Assembly (NCBI RefSeq): GCF_038024065.1
Contig: NZ_CP150667.1
Coordinates: 248,001-312,000 of the forward strand
Length of the DNA: 64,000 nt
Direction of reading: 5' to 3'
From: Polaribacter sejongensis
GTDB lineage: Bacteria; Bacteroidota; Bacteroidia; Flavobacteriales; Flavobacteriaceae
Made by a program: the position numbers and the translations under genes. The notes under the pieces were generated by a model. The model was not told where the DNA came from and searched no databases. It was given only the letters and a program-made list of their open reading frames with translations. Positions within the stretch are counted from its first letter, which is position 1. Each line of letters opens with the position of its first letter. Positions 19,726 through 27,809 of this stretch are shown here, one piece after another.

Positions 19726-21171
19726 ATGAGTAAAGTATCAACTTATCAATTTATATTAATTGCAATTCTATTTTGGAATTGTAAAAGCAACAGTAATTCT
19801 AATTCTGCTAATAAAATTATAAATATTGATAGTTTGTCTGAGTTAATTGAGTTTGCAGCAAAAGATAATGTGGTTGTAAAGATGCAACCTGGGGTTTATA
19901 ATTTGGATGATTCTAAATATGGTCAAAATTTAATCATAAAAAAACATGACCTTCAAGGAAAACCAAAGTCAGATTACCCTATAACAGCATTGATTAATTT
20001 TTCTGGAAATAATAATCAATTTTTATTAGATGGTGTAGTTCTAAAAATTAATTCAGAATTACATCAAACGTATGGTGAAAATCATATTTTCGAAATTTTT
20101 GTAAGTGGAAATAACAATAAAATAGAAGGGTTAAAAGTGCAAGATAAAGGACATGAAGCACCTCTAAAAGGAGCCATTATGATGCATGTAATGGGAGATG
20201 ACAATACCATAACAAATGTAGGTTTATTTATAAAAGGCTCTTACCCTTATGGATATGGGCATTTATTAGGTAAAGGAGCAAAGCCTTTGGTAAAACCAAG
20301 AAAACACTCTTCTTTATTAGTTTCTGGTAAAAATACAAAATTAATTGCTTGTAGAGTAGTTACACATGGTTTTGGTCACGGAATTGTAATGCAAGGAGCG
20401 CAAAACACTTTAATTAAAGATTGTTATGTAGAAGGTAAAATGCGTTCTACAGATGAGATGTTAGCAGAAACTTCTGGCCCTGCTTTTAGTGTTGATTTTA
20501 AAAGTGATTATCCGCCAGGAAAAATTATTTCAAATGAAATAAAAGCACTTTCTGAAGATGGAGTAAGATCATATCCGTATGGTTATTTGGTAGGTAGAAA
20601 AACAGAAAACATTACGGTAATAAATACTACCGTAAAAAATATGCGATCTGGGTTTGATTTAAGTGCGCATATAGGTAAAACATTAATTGATGGTTGTACA
20701 GCATTAGAATGTCAAGAAAAAGGATATTCAGTATCAAAAAATGCTATTATCAAAAACTCAAAAGGAGATGCTATGTATGGTCCATTGTTAAGTTTTCATC
20801 AGAACAATACAGAAAATTGTAATGTAGAATTGGAATTAATAAATACGGTAGGTTCATATCCCGTAAAACGTTTGATGGAAATTAACGGAACGGGACATAA
20901 AATAAAGGTTACAAATTTCGAGAATAAAAAGCGTACTAAGATTACACCAATAGTATTTGGAGAATCATTTTGGTCTGATGTTCATAAATACAGATACCCC
21001 AACAAAGATTCTAAAGAGTTTTCTGGTGCCTATAATATTACATTAATAAATGAAACCGGAATGCCAATAGAATTTGGTGAGTTGTCTAAAAATTGTAAAG
21101 TGATTACAAACGGAAATATTTTAACAGATTTAGGAGAGAATAATAAATTAAACCAACAGTATGAATTTTAG
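19726..21171 (+). CDS. Parallel beta-helix lipoprotein, candidate polysaccharide lyase (paralogue A)
   Basis: This 481-residue lipoprotein (lipobox FWNC, Cys19) has the repeated short beta-strand turns of a right-handed parallel beta-helix (VSGNNNKIEGLKV, VMGDDNTITNVGL, INTTVKNMRSGFDLS). I cannot place it in a named lyase family; PL6-like or another beta-helix lyase or a glycoside hydrolase are possible. It is clearly paralogous to the protein at 32680. Strictly shared blocks are PYGYGHLLGKG, the HGfGHGI-MQGA pattern, DCYVEGKMR, MLAETSG, FKSDYPPGKI, NMRSGFDLS, CQEKG and SKGDAMYGP. The conserved His, Lys, Glu, Asp and Tyr in these blocks are candidate active-site residues. The stop overlaps the start of the SGNH gene by 11 bp. 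Confidence 0.75.
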   Translation: MSKVSTYQFILIAILFWNCKSNSNSNSANKIINIDSLSELIEFAAKDNVVVKMQPGVYNLDDSKYGQNLIIKKHDLQGKPKSDYPITALINFSGNNNQFLLDGVVLKINSELHQTYGENHIFEIFVSGNNNKIEGLKVQDKGHEAPLKGAIMMHVMGDDNTITNVGLFIKGSYPYGYGHLLGKGAKPLVKPRKHSSLLVSGKNTKLIACRVVTHGFGHGIVMQGAQNTLIKDCYVEGKMRSTDEMLAETSGPAFSVDFKSDYPPGKIISNEIKALSEDGVRSYPYGYLVGRKTENITVINTTVKNMRSGFDLSAHIGKTLIDGCTALECQEKGYSVSKNAIIKNSKGDAMYGPLLSFHQNNTENCNVELELINTVGSYPVKRLMEINGTGHKIKVTNFENKKRTKITPIVFGESFWSDVHKYRYPNKDSKEFSGAYNITLINETGMPIEFGELSKNCKVITNGNILTDLGENNKLNQQYEF

Positions 21172-21952
21172 TAAACAAATAAATATCATCTCTTTTTTAG
21201 TCTTTGTAGTGTTTTTAAGTGGATGTAAAGCATCAAAAATTAAAAGCGATACTAAATTGATTTCTAAAAAAGTTGAAACTCCATTTACGTTAAACTTAGA
21301 AAATAATGGTGTAGCAGGAAATACAACGATAAATTTATTAGGTAGATTAGAGAAGGATGTTTTAAGTAAAAATGCAGATCTAGTAATACTTATGGTAGGT
21401 ACAAATGATATGTTAAATTCTAAGAAATTAGTGTCTTATGACGATTATAAATTAAACTTAGATAAGATTGTAAAAGAAATAAAGAAAACAAATGCACAAG
21501 TATTATTAATAAGTCCCCCAACTGTAGATAGTATTTATTTGTTTAATAGACACGATAAGAATTTATTTAAAGAAGGACCAAACCAAAAACTTTATAAAGT
21601 AAAACAAATTATAAAGGAAGTTTCAGAAGCTAATAATACACTTTTTGTAGATAATAATTTAGCATTTAAAACATTGAACTTACCTGTTCATAATGAGGAT
21701 AAATACATAAGGAATAAAAAGAACAGTAATGTAGAAGATGGCGTGCACCTTACTCCATTAGGCTATAAATTAATTGCTGAAAACGTTTATCAATTTCTTG
21801 AAAATAATAATTTATCTAAAAAATATAGAAACATTATTTGCTTTGGAGATTCTTTAACAAAAGGATCTGGTGCAAAAGGAGCAGGTACTATTACAGGAGA
21901 AAATTATCCTTCTTTTTTATATAAAATGCTTACTAATAATAGCGAAAATTAA
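21161..21952 (+). CDS. SGNH/GDSL-family esterase with circularly permuted motif order, lipoprotein
   Basis: This 263-residue lipoprotein (lipobox LSGC, Cys22) has all four SGNH blocks, but the first is moved to the C-terminus. The order is block II NNGVAGNTT (Gly53 oxyanion), block III VGTNDM (Asn82), block V DGVHLTPLGY (Asp193, His196), then block I CFGDSLTKG with the nucleophile Ser231. In ordinary SGNH hydrolases block I is N-terminal. Joining this C-terminus (NYPSFLYKML) to its N-terminal FTLNLENNGVAGNTT would restore a canonical fold, which indicates circular permutation. The likely role is removing acetyl or other acyl groups from the glycan in the periplasm; the substrate is unknown. 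The gene overlaps the beta-helix gene by 11 bp, so the two are probably translationally coupled. Confidence 0.85.
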   Translation: MNFSKQINIISFLVFVVFLSGCKASKIKSDTKLISKKVETPFTLNLENNGVAGNTTINLLGRLEKDVLSKNADLVILMVGTNDMLNSKKLVSYDDYKLNLDKIVKEIKKTNAQVLLISPPTVDSIYLFNRHDKNLFKEGPNQKLYKVKQIIKEVSEANNTLFVDNNLAFKTLNLPVHNEDKYIRNKKNSNVEDGVHLTPLGYKLIAENVYQFLENNNLSKKYRNIICFGDSLTKGSGAKGAGTITGENYPSFLYKMLTNNSEN

Positions 21953-22006
21953 TTATGAGCTTAAATATTAATAGTTTAAAAAGTAAAGTTAGATAACACC
22001 ATAATT

Positions 22007-23566
22007 ATGAAAAAAACCATTATAATAATAACAACATTATTTTGTTGCTTCTCTATGTTTTCACAAAGTACAGATGAGGTAGCATCTAGTCATTTTTCAA
22101 CTTTAAATTGGGTTATATTAATTGTTTTCCTTTTAGGAACAACTTTAATTGGTGAACTCGTAAAAAATAAAGACAAAGGTTTAGATGCCTTTTTTAAAGG
22201 AGGAAATAACTTACCTTGGTGGGCAGTTTCATTATCATTAATAGCTACTAAAACAAGTGTTGCTACATTTATTGCAGTTCCGGCATTTATATTTTCTATG
22301 CAAGGAAATTTAACCTATTTACAAATGACAATAGGTTTTGCTTTAGGAAATGTACTCTTCGTTTATGTATTATTAAAAGAATATTATGAAGAAGGTATTT
22401 TTAGTCCATACGATTTTATTCAAAAAAGATTAGGCGTAAAAACAAGTCAACTATCACGTACTTTTTTTATGATCGGAGCTACTATGAGTCAAGGTGTACG
22501 CTTATTGGGTACAGCATTGGTTCTTAGTGTTATTACCGGACAAAGTACTGTTTTGTGTATTGCTATTATAGCAGTATTTGCTATTGTTTGGTCTTATATT
22601 GGAGGGATTACAACGGTTGTTTGGACGGATGCCATTCAGTTTGTAATTTTTATTTTCGGAGCCTGTTTTGCATTGTTTTATGCCATTGGCGATATTCCTG
22701 GTGGTTTTGGAGAAATGATGGCAATTGCAGATGACAAAGCTAAACTAGTTCTCTTTGATTTATCTTTAGATCCTCATAAAACCTATACTTTATGGGTTGG
22801 TATTTTAGGATGTACTTTTTTTGAATTTGGATCAAACGCAGTCGATCAAGTAGTTACGCAGAGAGCTTTATGTTGTAAAAATTTAAAAGAAGCAAGAAAA
22901 GCTGTGGCATTTTCTGTAATAGGTGTTGCTACAACATGGATTATGGCTTTTGTAGGTATAGGTTTAGTGGCTTATTATGATATATATCCGTTATCTGATT
23001 TAGTAGATAAATCGATGCAATTAGAACCAGACAGAATATTTCCGTATTTTGTTGTAAACGAATTACCAAATGGTATTTCTGGGTTAATTATAGCAGCAAT
23101 GTTTGCCGCAGGAATTTCAACTTTAGATTCAGCATTAACAGCACTTTCTCAAACCAGTGTTATGGGAGTTGGTCCTTTAGTTTATCCGAAGTTAAAAACA
23201 ATGCACGAAGACAAAGTTGTAAAAATATCTAAACAAGCTATTATTGTTTGGGGATTAATTTTAGCACTTTTAGCGTATGCATTTAGCTTTTTTCAAGACG
23301 GAGGTTTATTAGCTTTAGGTTTTAAAGTTCCTGGTTATGCGTATGGTACTTTAATAGGTATTGCTTTTTTGGCATTAATGAGAAAAGGATCTTTTACAGG
23401 TATTTTAATAGGTGCAATTTTAACCATTTTAATAATTGCATGGATGCATTATGAAGGAATCAGTTTTTTCTGGTGGTTTCCTGTAGGAGCAGCAGTAGTA
23501 ATAATTGTTGCATTAATACATTCAAAATTAACGAGTAAAATAAATCAAAAACCAACTGTTGTATAG
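22007..23566 (+). CDS. Sodium/solute symporter (SSS family)
   Basis: This 519-residue inner-membrane transporter has about 13 further hydrophobic helices after an N-terminal segment (MKKTIIIITTLFCCFSMFSQ) that resembles a cleavable signal peptide, a feature often seen in SSS proteins from PULs. Family motifs include GGNNLPWWAVSLSLIATKTS, the YIGGITTVVWTDAIQF segment and FAAGISTLDSALTALS. It probably imports the monosaccharide or unsaturated uronate product with Na+, feeding KduI. It sits between the esterase and the FAD oxidoreductase on short spacers (54 and 42 bp), so it belongs to the same operon. Confidence 0.92.
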   Translation: MKKTIIIITTLFCCFSMFSQSTDEVASSHFSTLNWVILIVFLLGTTLIGELVKNKDKGLDAFFKGGNNLPWWAVSLSLIATKTSVATFIAVPAFIFSMQGNLTYLQMTIGFALGNVLFVYVLLKEYYEEGIFSPYDFIQKRLGVKTSQLSRTFFMIGATMSQGVRLLGTALVLSVITGQSTVLCIAIIAVFAIVWSYIGGITTVVWTDAIQFVIFIFGACFALFYAIGDIPGGFGEMMAIADDKAKLVLFDLSLDPHKTYTLWVGILGCTFFEFGSNAVDQVVTQRALCCKNLKEARKAVAFSVIGVATTWIMAFVGIGLVAYYDIYPLSDLVDKSMQLEPDRIFPYFVVNELPNGISGLIIAAMFAAGISTLDSALTALSQTSVMGVGPLVYPKLKTMHEDKVVKISKQAIIVWGLILALLAYAFSFFQDGGLLALGFKVPGYAYGTLIGIAFLALMRKGSFTGILIGAILTILIIAWMHYEGISFFWWFPVGAAVVIIVALIHSKLTSKINQKPTVV

Positions 23567-23608
23567 CATATAACAGTAGTTTAAAAATAATTAAATAAAT
23601 AAAATTAA

Positions 23609-24994
23609 ATGAAAACATTTAAAACAACATTAATAGACGGTTACGATGTAATTGTTGTAGGAGGAGGAGTTTCTGGAAGTCATGCAGCAATAGCATCAGC
23701 AAAAACAGGTGCAAAGACATTATTAATTGAGCAATTTGGTTTTTTAGGAGGTTCATTAACAGCAATGGGAGTTGGGCCAATGATGACTTTTCATAATAAA
23801 TCTGGAAGGCAATTGGTTTTTGGTTCTCCAAACGATATGGTAAATAGATTAATAGAAAAAGGTGCTAGTCCTGGTCATATTTTAGATAGTACTGGGTATT
23901 GTTCTACAGTAACACCGTTTGATGCAGAAATGTTAAAAGTAACATTAGAAGATATGGTTGTAGAAGCTGGAGCAGAAATTTTATATCATACTCGTTTAAT
24001 AGATATTGCTCAGGATGGTAACAAAATAAAATCGGTATTTATACACAACAAAGGAGGGATTCAAGAAATACCTGCAAAAATATTTATAGACGCTAGTGGA
24101 GATAGTGAGATGGTAAAACTATCTGGAGTTCCTTTTACTGAAGGTAGACCTGGAGATGGAAAGTCACAACCTATGACAACCAATATAAAGGTTGGTAATG
24201 TTGAAACAAAAAAGTTAAGAGAATACATGATTAATAATTGGGATCAGTTTGATGCCGATGAAAGAGCAGAAGATAAAGCTGAGGTTTTAAAAAGAACAAA
24301 ACGTATTTCTACTTGGGGTTTTTATGATTTATGGAATGCAGCAAAAGAAAAAGGAGAAGTAACAATACCAAGAGATAACGTATTATTTTTTGAAACAAAT
24401 ACCGAAGGAGAATTTATATTTAATACCTCTCGTGTTTTAGGATTTAACCCTGTAAATCCTTTTGATTTAAGTAAAGCCGAAACATTAGGACGTAAACAAT
24501 GTGTAGAGATTTATAAGTTCTTAAAAAAATATGCTCCAGGTTTCGAAAATGCAACATTTGTAAGTACTGCACCTCATATTGGTGTTCGAGAATCTCGTCA
24601 TCCATTGGCTAAAAAAGTTTTAGTTTCTGATGATTTAGTTAACGAAGTCCGCTTTAAAGAAGTGATTGCAGTTGGTGGCTATCCTATAGATATTCATTCT
24701 CCAGATGGAGGAAATACAGATTCAGTTCATTTAAATGCAGAGGGCGCTTATTACATACCTAAAGATTCTTTATTAGTAAATGAGGTAGAAAATCTTGTGC
24801 TTTCTGGTAGAGCAATTGGTGCAGATCATCATGCAAGTGCAGCTGTACGTGTAACACCTATTGCTATGGCTATTGGTCAGGGAGCAGGAACATTGGCAGC
24901 ATTATCAGTACTTAATAATGTAAGTCCAGAGGAGCTTGACTATTCTAAACTTGAAGCCAAGTTAAAAGAACATGGAGCTTATTTGGGAGAATAA
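23609..24994 (+). CDS. FAD-dependent oxidoreductase (FAD_oxidored-like)
   Basis: This 461-residue protein has no signal peptide and is probably cytoplasmic. The N-terminal Rossmann motif DVIVVGGGVSGSHAA (GGGVSG at 18-23) and the ribose-binding acid Glu41 (LLIEQ) show FAD binding; the C-terminal AIGADHHASAAVRVTPIAMA region is the second conserved FAD contact of this family. The substrate is unknown. A role in oxidising or reducing a sugar-derived intermediate is inferred only from its place between the symporter and the lyase. It resembles enzymes annotated simply as FAD-dependent oxidoreductases in many PULs. Confidence 0.85.
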   Translation: MKTFKTTLIDGYDVIVVGGGVSGSHAAIASAKTGAKTLLIEQFGFLGGSLTAMGVGPMMTFHNKSGRQLVFGSPNDMVNRLIEKGASPGHILDSTGYCSTVTPFDAEMLKVTLEDMVVEAGAEILYHTRLIDIAQDGNKIKSVFIHNKGGIQEIPAKIFIDASGDSEMVKLSGVPFTEGRPGDGKSQPMTTNIKVGNVETKKLREYMINNWDQFDADERAEDKAEVLKRTKRISTWGFYDLWNAAKEKGEVTIPRDNVLFFETNTEGEFIFNTSRVLGFNPVNPFDLSKAETLGRKQCVEIYKFLKKYAPGFENATFVSTAPHIGVRESRHPLAKKVLVSDDLVNEVRFKEVIAVGGYPIDIHSPDGGNTDSVHLNAEGAYYIPKDSLLVNEVENLVLSGRAIGADHHASAAVRVTPIAMAIGQGAGTLAALSVLNNVSPEELDYSKLEAKLKEHGAYLGE

Positions 24995-25025
24995 GGTAGT
25001 TTTAAATACAAATAAATATTTACAA

Positions 25026-27518
25026 ATGTTAGCAATAAAAAGCAAGTATATTTTTGCATTCATCAGTTTAATTAGTTTCTCTTGTTTTGCAAACGGATTA
25101 AATAATGGTACTTCTGATAAAAGTAATATTCAATGTAAAATAGCAAAAGTAAATGAGGCTATTCATTATACAATAGAATTAAAAAACACTGGTAATACCG
25201 AAGCTAATTTTTCTATCAGTATAAAAAAAGAGGATGAGTTAGCTTGTAGTAATTCTTTATCTGTTAAAGAAATTATTTTAGCACCTAAGAGTTCTTCTAA
25301 AGTAATATTGTCGGTTGTAATGAGTGATAGAATTCCTGTTGGCGGACAAGAATCAAGCTTTGTAATTCTAGAAAATAAAACAAGTCAGACTACTGAGGAG
25401 TTACAATTTATTTCTGTTCATTCTAAACCACATCCATTTTTATTTGTTACTGATGCTATAATTGAAGAAACAAAAAGTAAAGTAGAAAATTACGATTGGG
25501 CAAAAGGAAATTTAACAAATATGCTAGATAAACTAGACAAGTTTAAATTTCCAAAAAGAAAAGTAGTTTCATTACCAAGACCAACAAAAGTATGGTCTAG
25601 TTTGGCTTATAATACAAGTGATGGTGAAAAAGCATTTCAAATGTGTTTAGCATGGAAATTAACAGGTAATACTTTTTATAGAGACAAGGTTATAAAATTT
25701 ATTAAAGATGTTTGTGATAAAGAAAAGGGATATCTATCAATAGGGGCAGCTACTACAGGAGTTCAGGTGCATGAAGGTAATTTCTTTTTATTTTTAGCAG
25801 CAGCATGTGATGTTGTTTATAATGAATCTTCATTCTCGGAAGAGGATAGAGAGAATATTAATGCTACGTTTCGTTATTATTTAGAATTAAATAGAACCCA
25901 CATGAGTTCTTTAGGCATTATGAATCATCAAGCAAGTGCAAATGCTGGTGCTATAGTTGTCGCTTTGTTTTTACAAAATATGGCAGAGGTAAAGTACTTA
26001 ACTGAAGCAGATGGAGGTATGGGAGATCAGATAGCAAAAGGAGTTATGGCAGATGGTTGGTGGTTTGAAGGAACTGCTAATTATTGTTATTTAGTTACAC
26101 AACGTTATACTTTGGTTGCCCAAGCTTTCGAGAATTATGGGTTAGATTTATACCATAGACGTTTTCCTACAAAAGTAAAAAGTAAAGATTTTGAAAATGC
26201 AAAAGAAGGATATACCGGAATGAAATTCGATATTTGGGGACCTACTGGAAAAAGTACTCGTGGTGTAGAAGATATGGTAACACCATATGTTTCTATGATG
26301 GATGAAGATGGTTTTGTCGTTTCTAGTAATGATTCTAATCTTAAAGAACCAAATGAGTTTTATGAGTTAGCTTACAGGGAATATGGAATAGAAAAATTAG
26401 CATGGGTAATTAACAAAAGTAAAAGAGATTCTTGGGTTTCGTTAATGTACGGTGTTGCAGAATTACCTGTTGTTAAAGATCCTAGATCAGCATCAGATTT
26501 TGTTGCAAATGTTGGTTTAGTTGCATTAAGATCACAAAAAGAAGCACAAGATTCAAAAGAACAAATACAAGCCTATTTAAAATACGGATCTCATGGTGGT
26601 TGGCATGGTCATTTTGATAGAACTGGTTTAGTAGCATTAGATAGATACGGACACAAGTTTTTTGGAACAGAAATGGTTTGGTTTGGTTATGGACACAAGG
26701 GATATAAAGAAAGTGTACAAACTTCAGCTTCGCATAATATGGTTGTTGTAGATGAGTTGCAACAAGAAGCTGTACCGTCTAAACAAACGTTATTTTTTAA
26801 AGGGAAAATGATGCAGGTTTCTGCTTTAGAAACAAATGCTCGTTGGAGAAAAATTCCTACAGGTAATCCAGATAAATTTCCGCCTTGGGATGATGTAGAG
26901 ATTGATGCTGATTTTAAAAAAGTACATCAAAAACGTTTGTCTATTGTTACAGATGATTATGTTGTTATAGCAGATTTTATGAATGCGCCTAAAAAACATA
27001 CCTATGATTGGTTGTTACATCCAATAGGATTACAATCTATAGAGGGAGCTAAAAAAACAGGACCAATTTTAGAAACGGTGAGTGTTTTAAAAGATTCTCC
27101 TTATAAATATTTTAAACAAGGGCAATGGTATGAAGCTAGAAAAGGAGCCAAGGTTCAATTTATAGACAATGGTGTTCATTTAGATGTACATTCATTATGG
27201 CCAAAGAAAGCAAAATTATTAGTAGCAAATTATCCTAACGGAGGTAAAATAAGAGGGATAAGAAATAATCCAGAACGTAAAACTTATGGAGTTAGAGTAC
27301 ATCAAAAACAAGCACAATTTTTACATGTTTTAGAGCCTTATAAAGGTAAAAGTCAAATAGTGAAAATTGTTACTAATTCTCCAAATGAATTAACGGTGTA
27401 TTTATTAGATGGCAGAGAGCAAAAAATTACGATTAGTAATTTAGTTACAGAAAGTTTACAAGTAAATATAACAGAAAGTAAAAATGGAAAAGTAATTAGA
27501 TCAGAAAAAGCAAATTAA
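25026..27518 (+). CDS. Heparinase II/III-family polysaccharide lyase
   Basis: This secreted lyase has 830 residues from the chosen start. An in-frame ATG at 24972 would overlap the previous gene and put 18 extra residues before the signal peptide. The ATG at 25026 begins a good signal sequence (MLAIKSKYIFAFISL to SCFANG), so it is preferred. After a short beta-domain comes an (alpha/alpha)-toroid with GIMNHQASANAGA (Asn300, His301) and then the heparinase II/III beta-sandwich with GSHGGWHGHFD (521-531), HNMVVVDE and DWLLHPIG. The fold cleaves uronate glycosidic bonds by beta-elimination. The family number and substrate cannot be fixed by eye; the name does not imply heparin. The product fits the GH88 and KduI in this locus. 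Confidence 0.85.
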   Translation: MLAIKSKYIFAFISLISFSCFANGLNNGTSDKSNIQCKIAKVNEAIHYTIELKNTGNTEANFSISIKKEDELACSNSLSVKEIILAPKSSSKVILSVVMSDRIPVGGQESSFVILENKTSQTTEELQFISVHSKPHPFLFVTDAIIEETKSKVENYDWAKGNLTNMLDKLDKFKFPKRKVVSLPRPTKVWSSLAYNTSDGEKAFQMCLAWKLTGNTFYRDKVIKFIKDVCDKEKGYLSIGAATTGVQVHEGNFFLFLAAACDVVYNESSFSEEDRENINATFRYYLELNRTHMSSLGIMNHQASANAGAIVVALFLQNMAEVKYLTEADGGMGDQIAKGVMADGWWFEGTANYCYLVTQRYTLVAQAFENYGLDLYHRRFPTKVKSKDFENAKEGYTGMKFDIWGPTGKSTRGVEDMVTPYVSMMDEDGFVVSSNDSNLKEPNEFYELAYREYGIEKLAWVINKSKRDSWVSLMYGVAELPVVKDPRSASDFVANVGLVALRSQKEAQDSKEQIQAYLKYGSHGGWHGHFDRTGLVALDRYGHKFFGTEMVWFGYGHKGYKESVQTSASHNMVVVDELQQEAVPSKQTLFFKGKMMQVSALETNARWRKIPTGNPDKFPPWDDVEIDADFKKVHQKRLSIVTDDYVVIADFMNAPKKHTYDWLLHPIGLQSIEGAKKTGPILETVSVLKDSPYKYFKQGQWYEARKGAKVQFIDNGVHLDVHSLWPKKAKLLVANYPNGGKIRGIRNNPERKTYGVRVHQKQAQFLHVLEPYKGKSQIVKIVTNSPNELTVYLLDGREQKITISNLVTESLQVNITESKNGKVIRSEKAN

Positions 27519-27605
27519 CCTATAAAGATTAATTAAACTTTTTTATTTAAAAGGAATATTAAAAGAGACAGTAGATAAGAGTTTTTTTTTGTTTTGAATT
27601 TGGAG

Positions 27606-27644
27606 CTTCCCTAATTGAATATTCAATTTGGGAAGTTTTTTTTT
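27606..27644 (+). terminator. Strong rho-independent terminator after the lyase operon
   Basis: A near-perfect palindrome (27606-27635, 15-bp arms with one T-T mismatch) is followed by nine T residues. It closes the susC-to-heparinase operon and separates it from the GH95 block. Confidence 0.88.
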
Positions 27645-27809
27645 ATCTAAGAGATAAAGAATGAATTATTGCTTGTAACCTTTGTTCTATTGGTGTTTTT
27701 TTTTAATAAAAAACGATAATTTAGATTTTATGAATGATAGTTTATACGAATTTATCTAACGAATTGATAATATTGAAATACGGTATAAAGAATATTTTAA
27801 AAACCTAAT

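Noticed and set aside
24972..25025. Longer start for the heparinase-type lyase
   Set aside because: It would overlap the FAD oxidoreductase gene by 23 bp and put a non-signal stretch before a clear signal peptide that begins at the ATG at 25026.
25026..27518. Assigning heparin or heparan sulfate as substrate of the heparinase-type lyase
   Set aside because: The fold is shared by lyases for alginate, heparin, ulvan and other glycans, and no sulfatase or N-acetylhexosamine gene is nearby.
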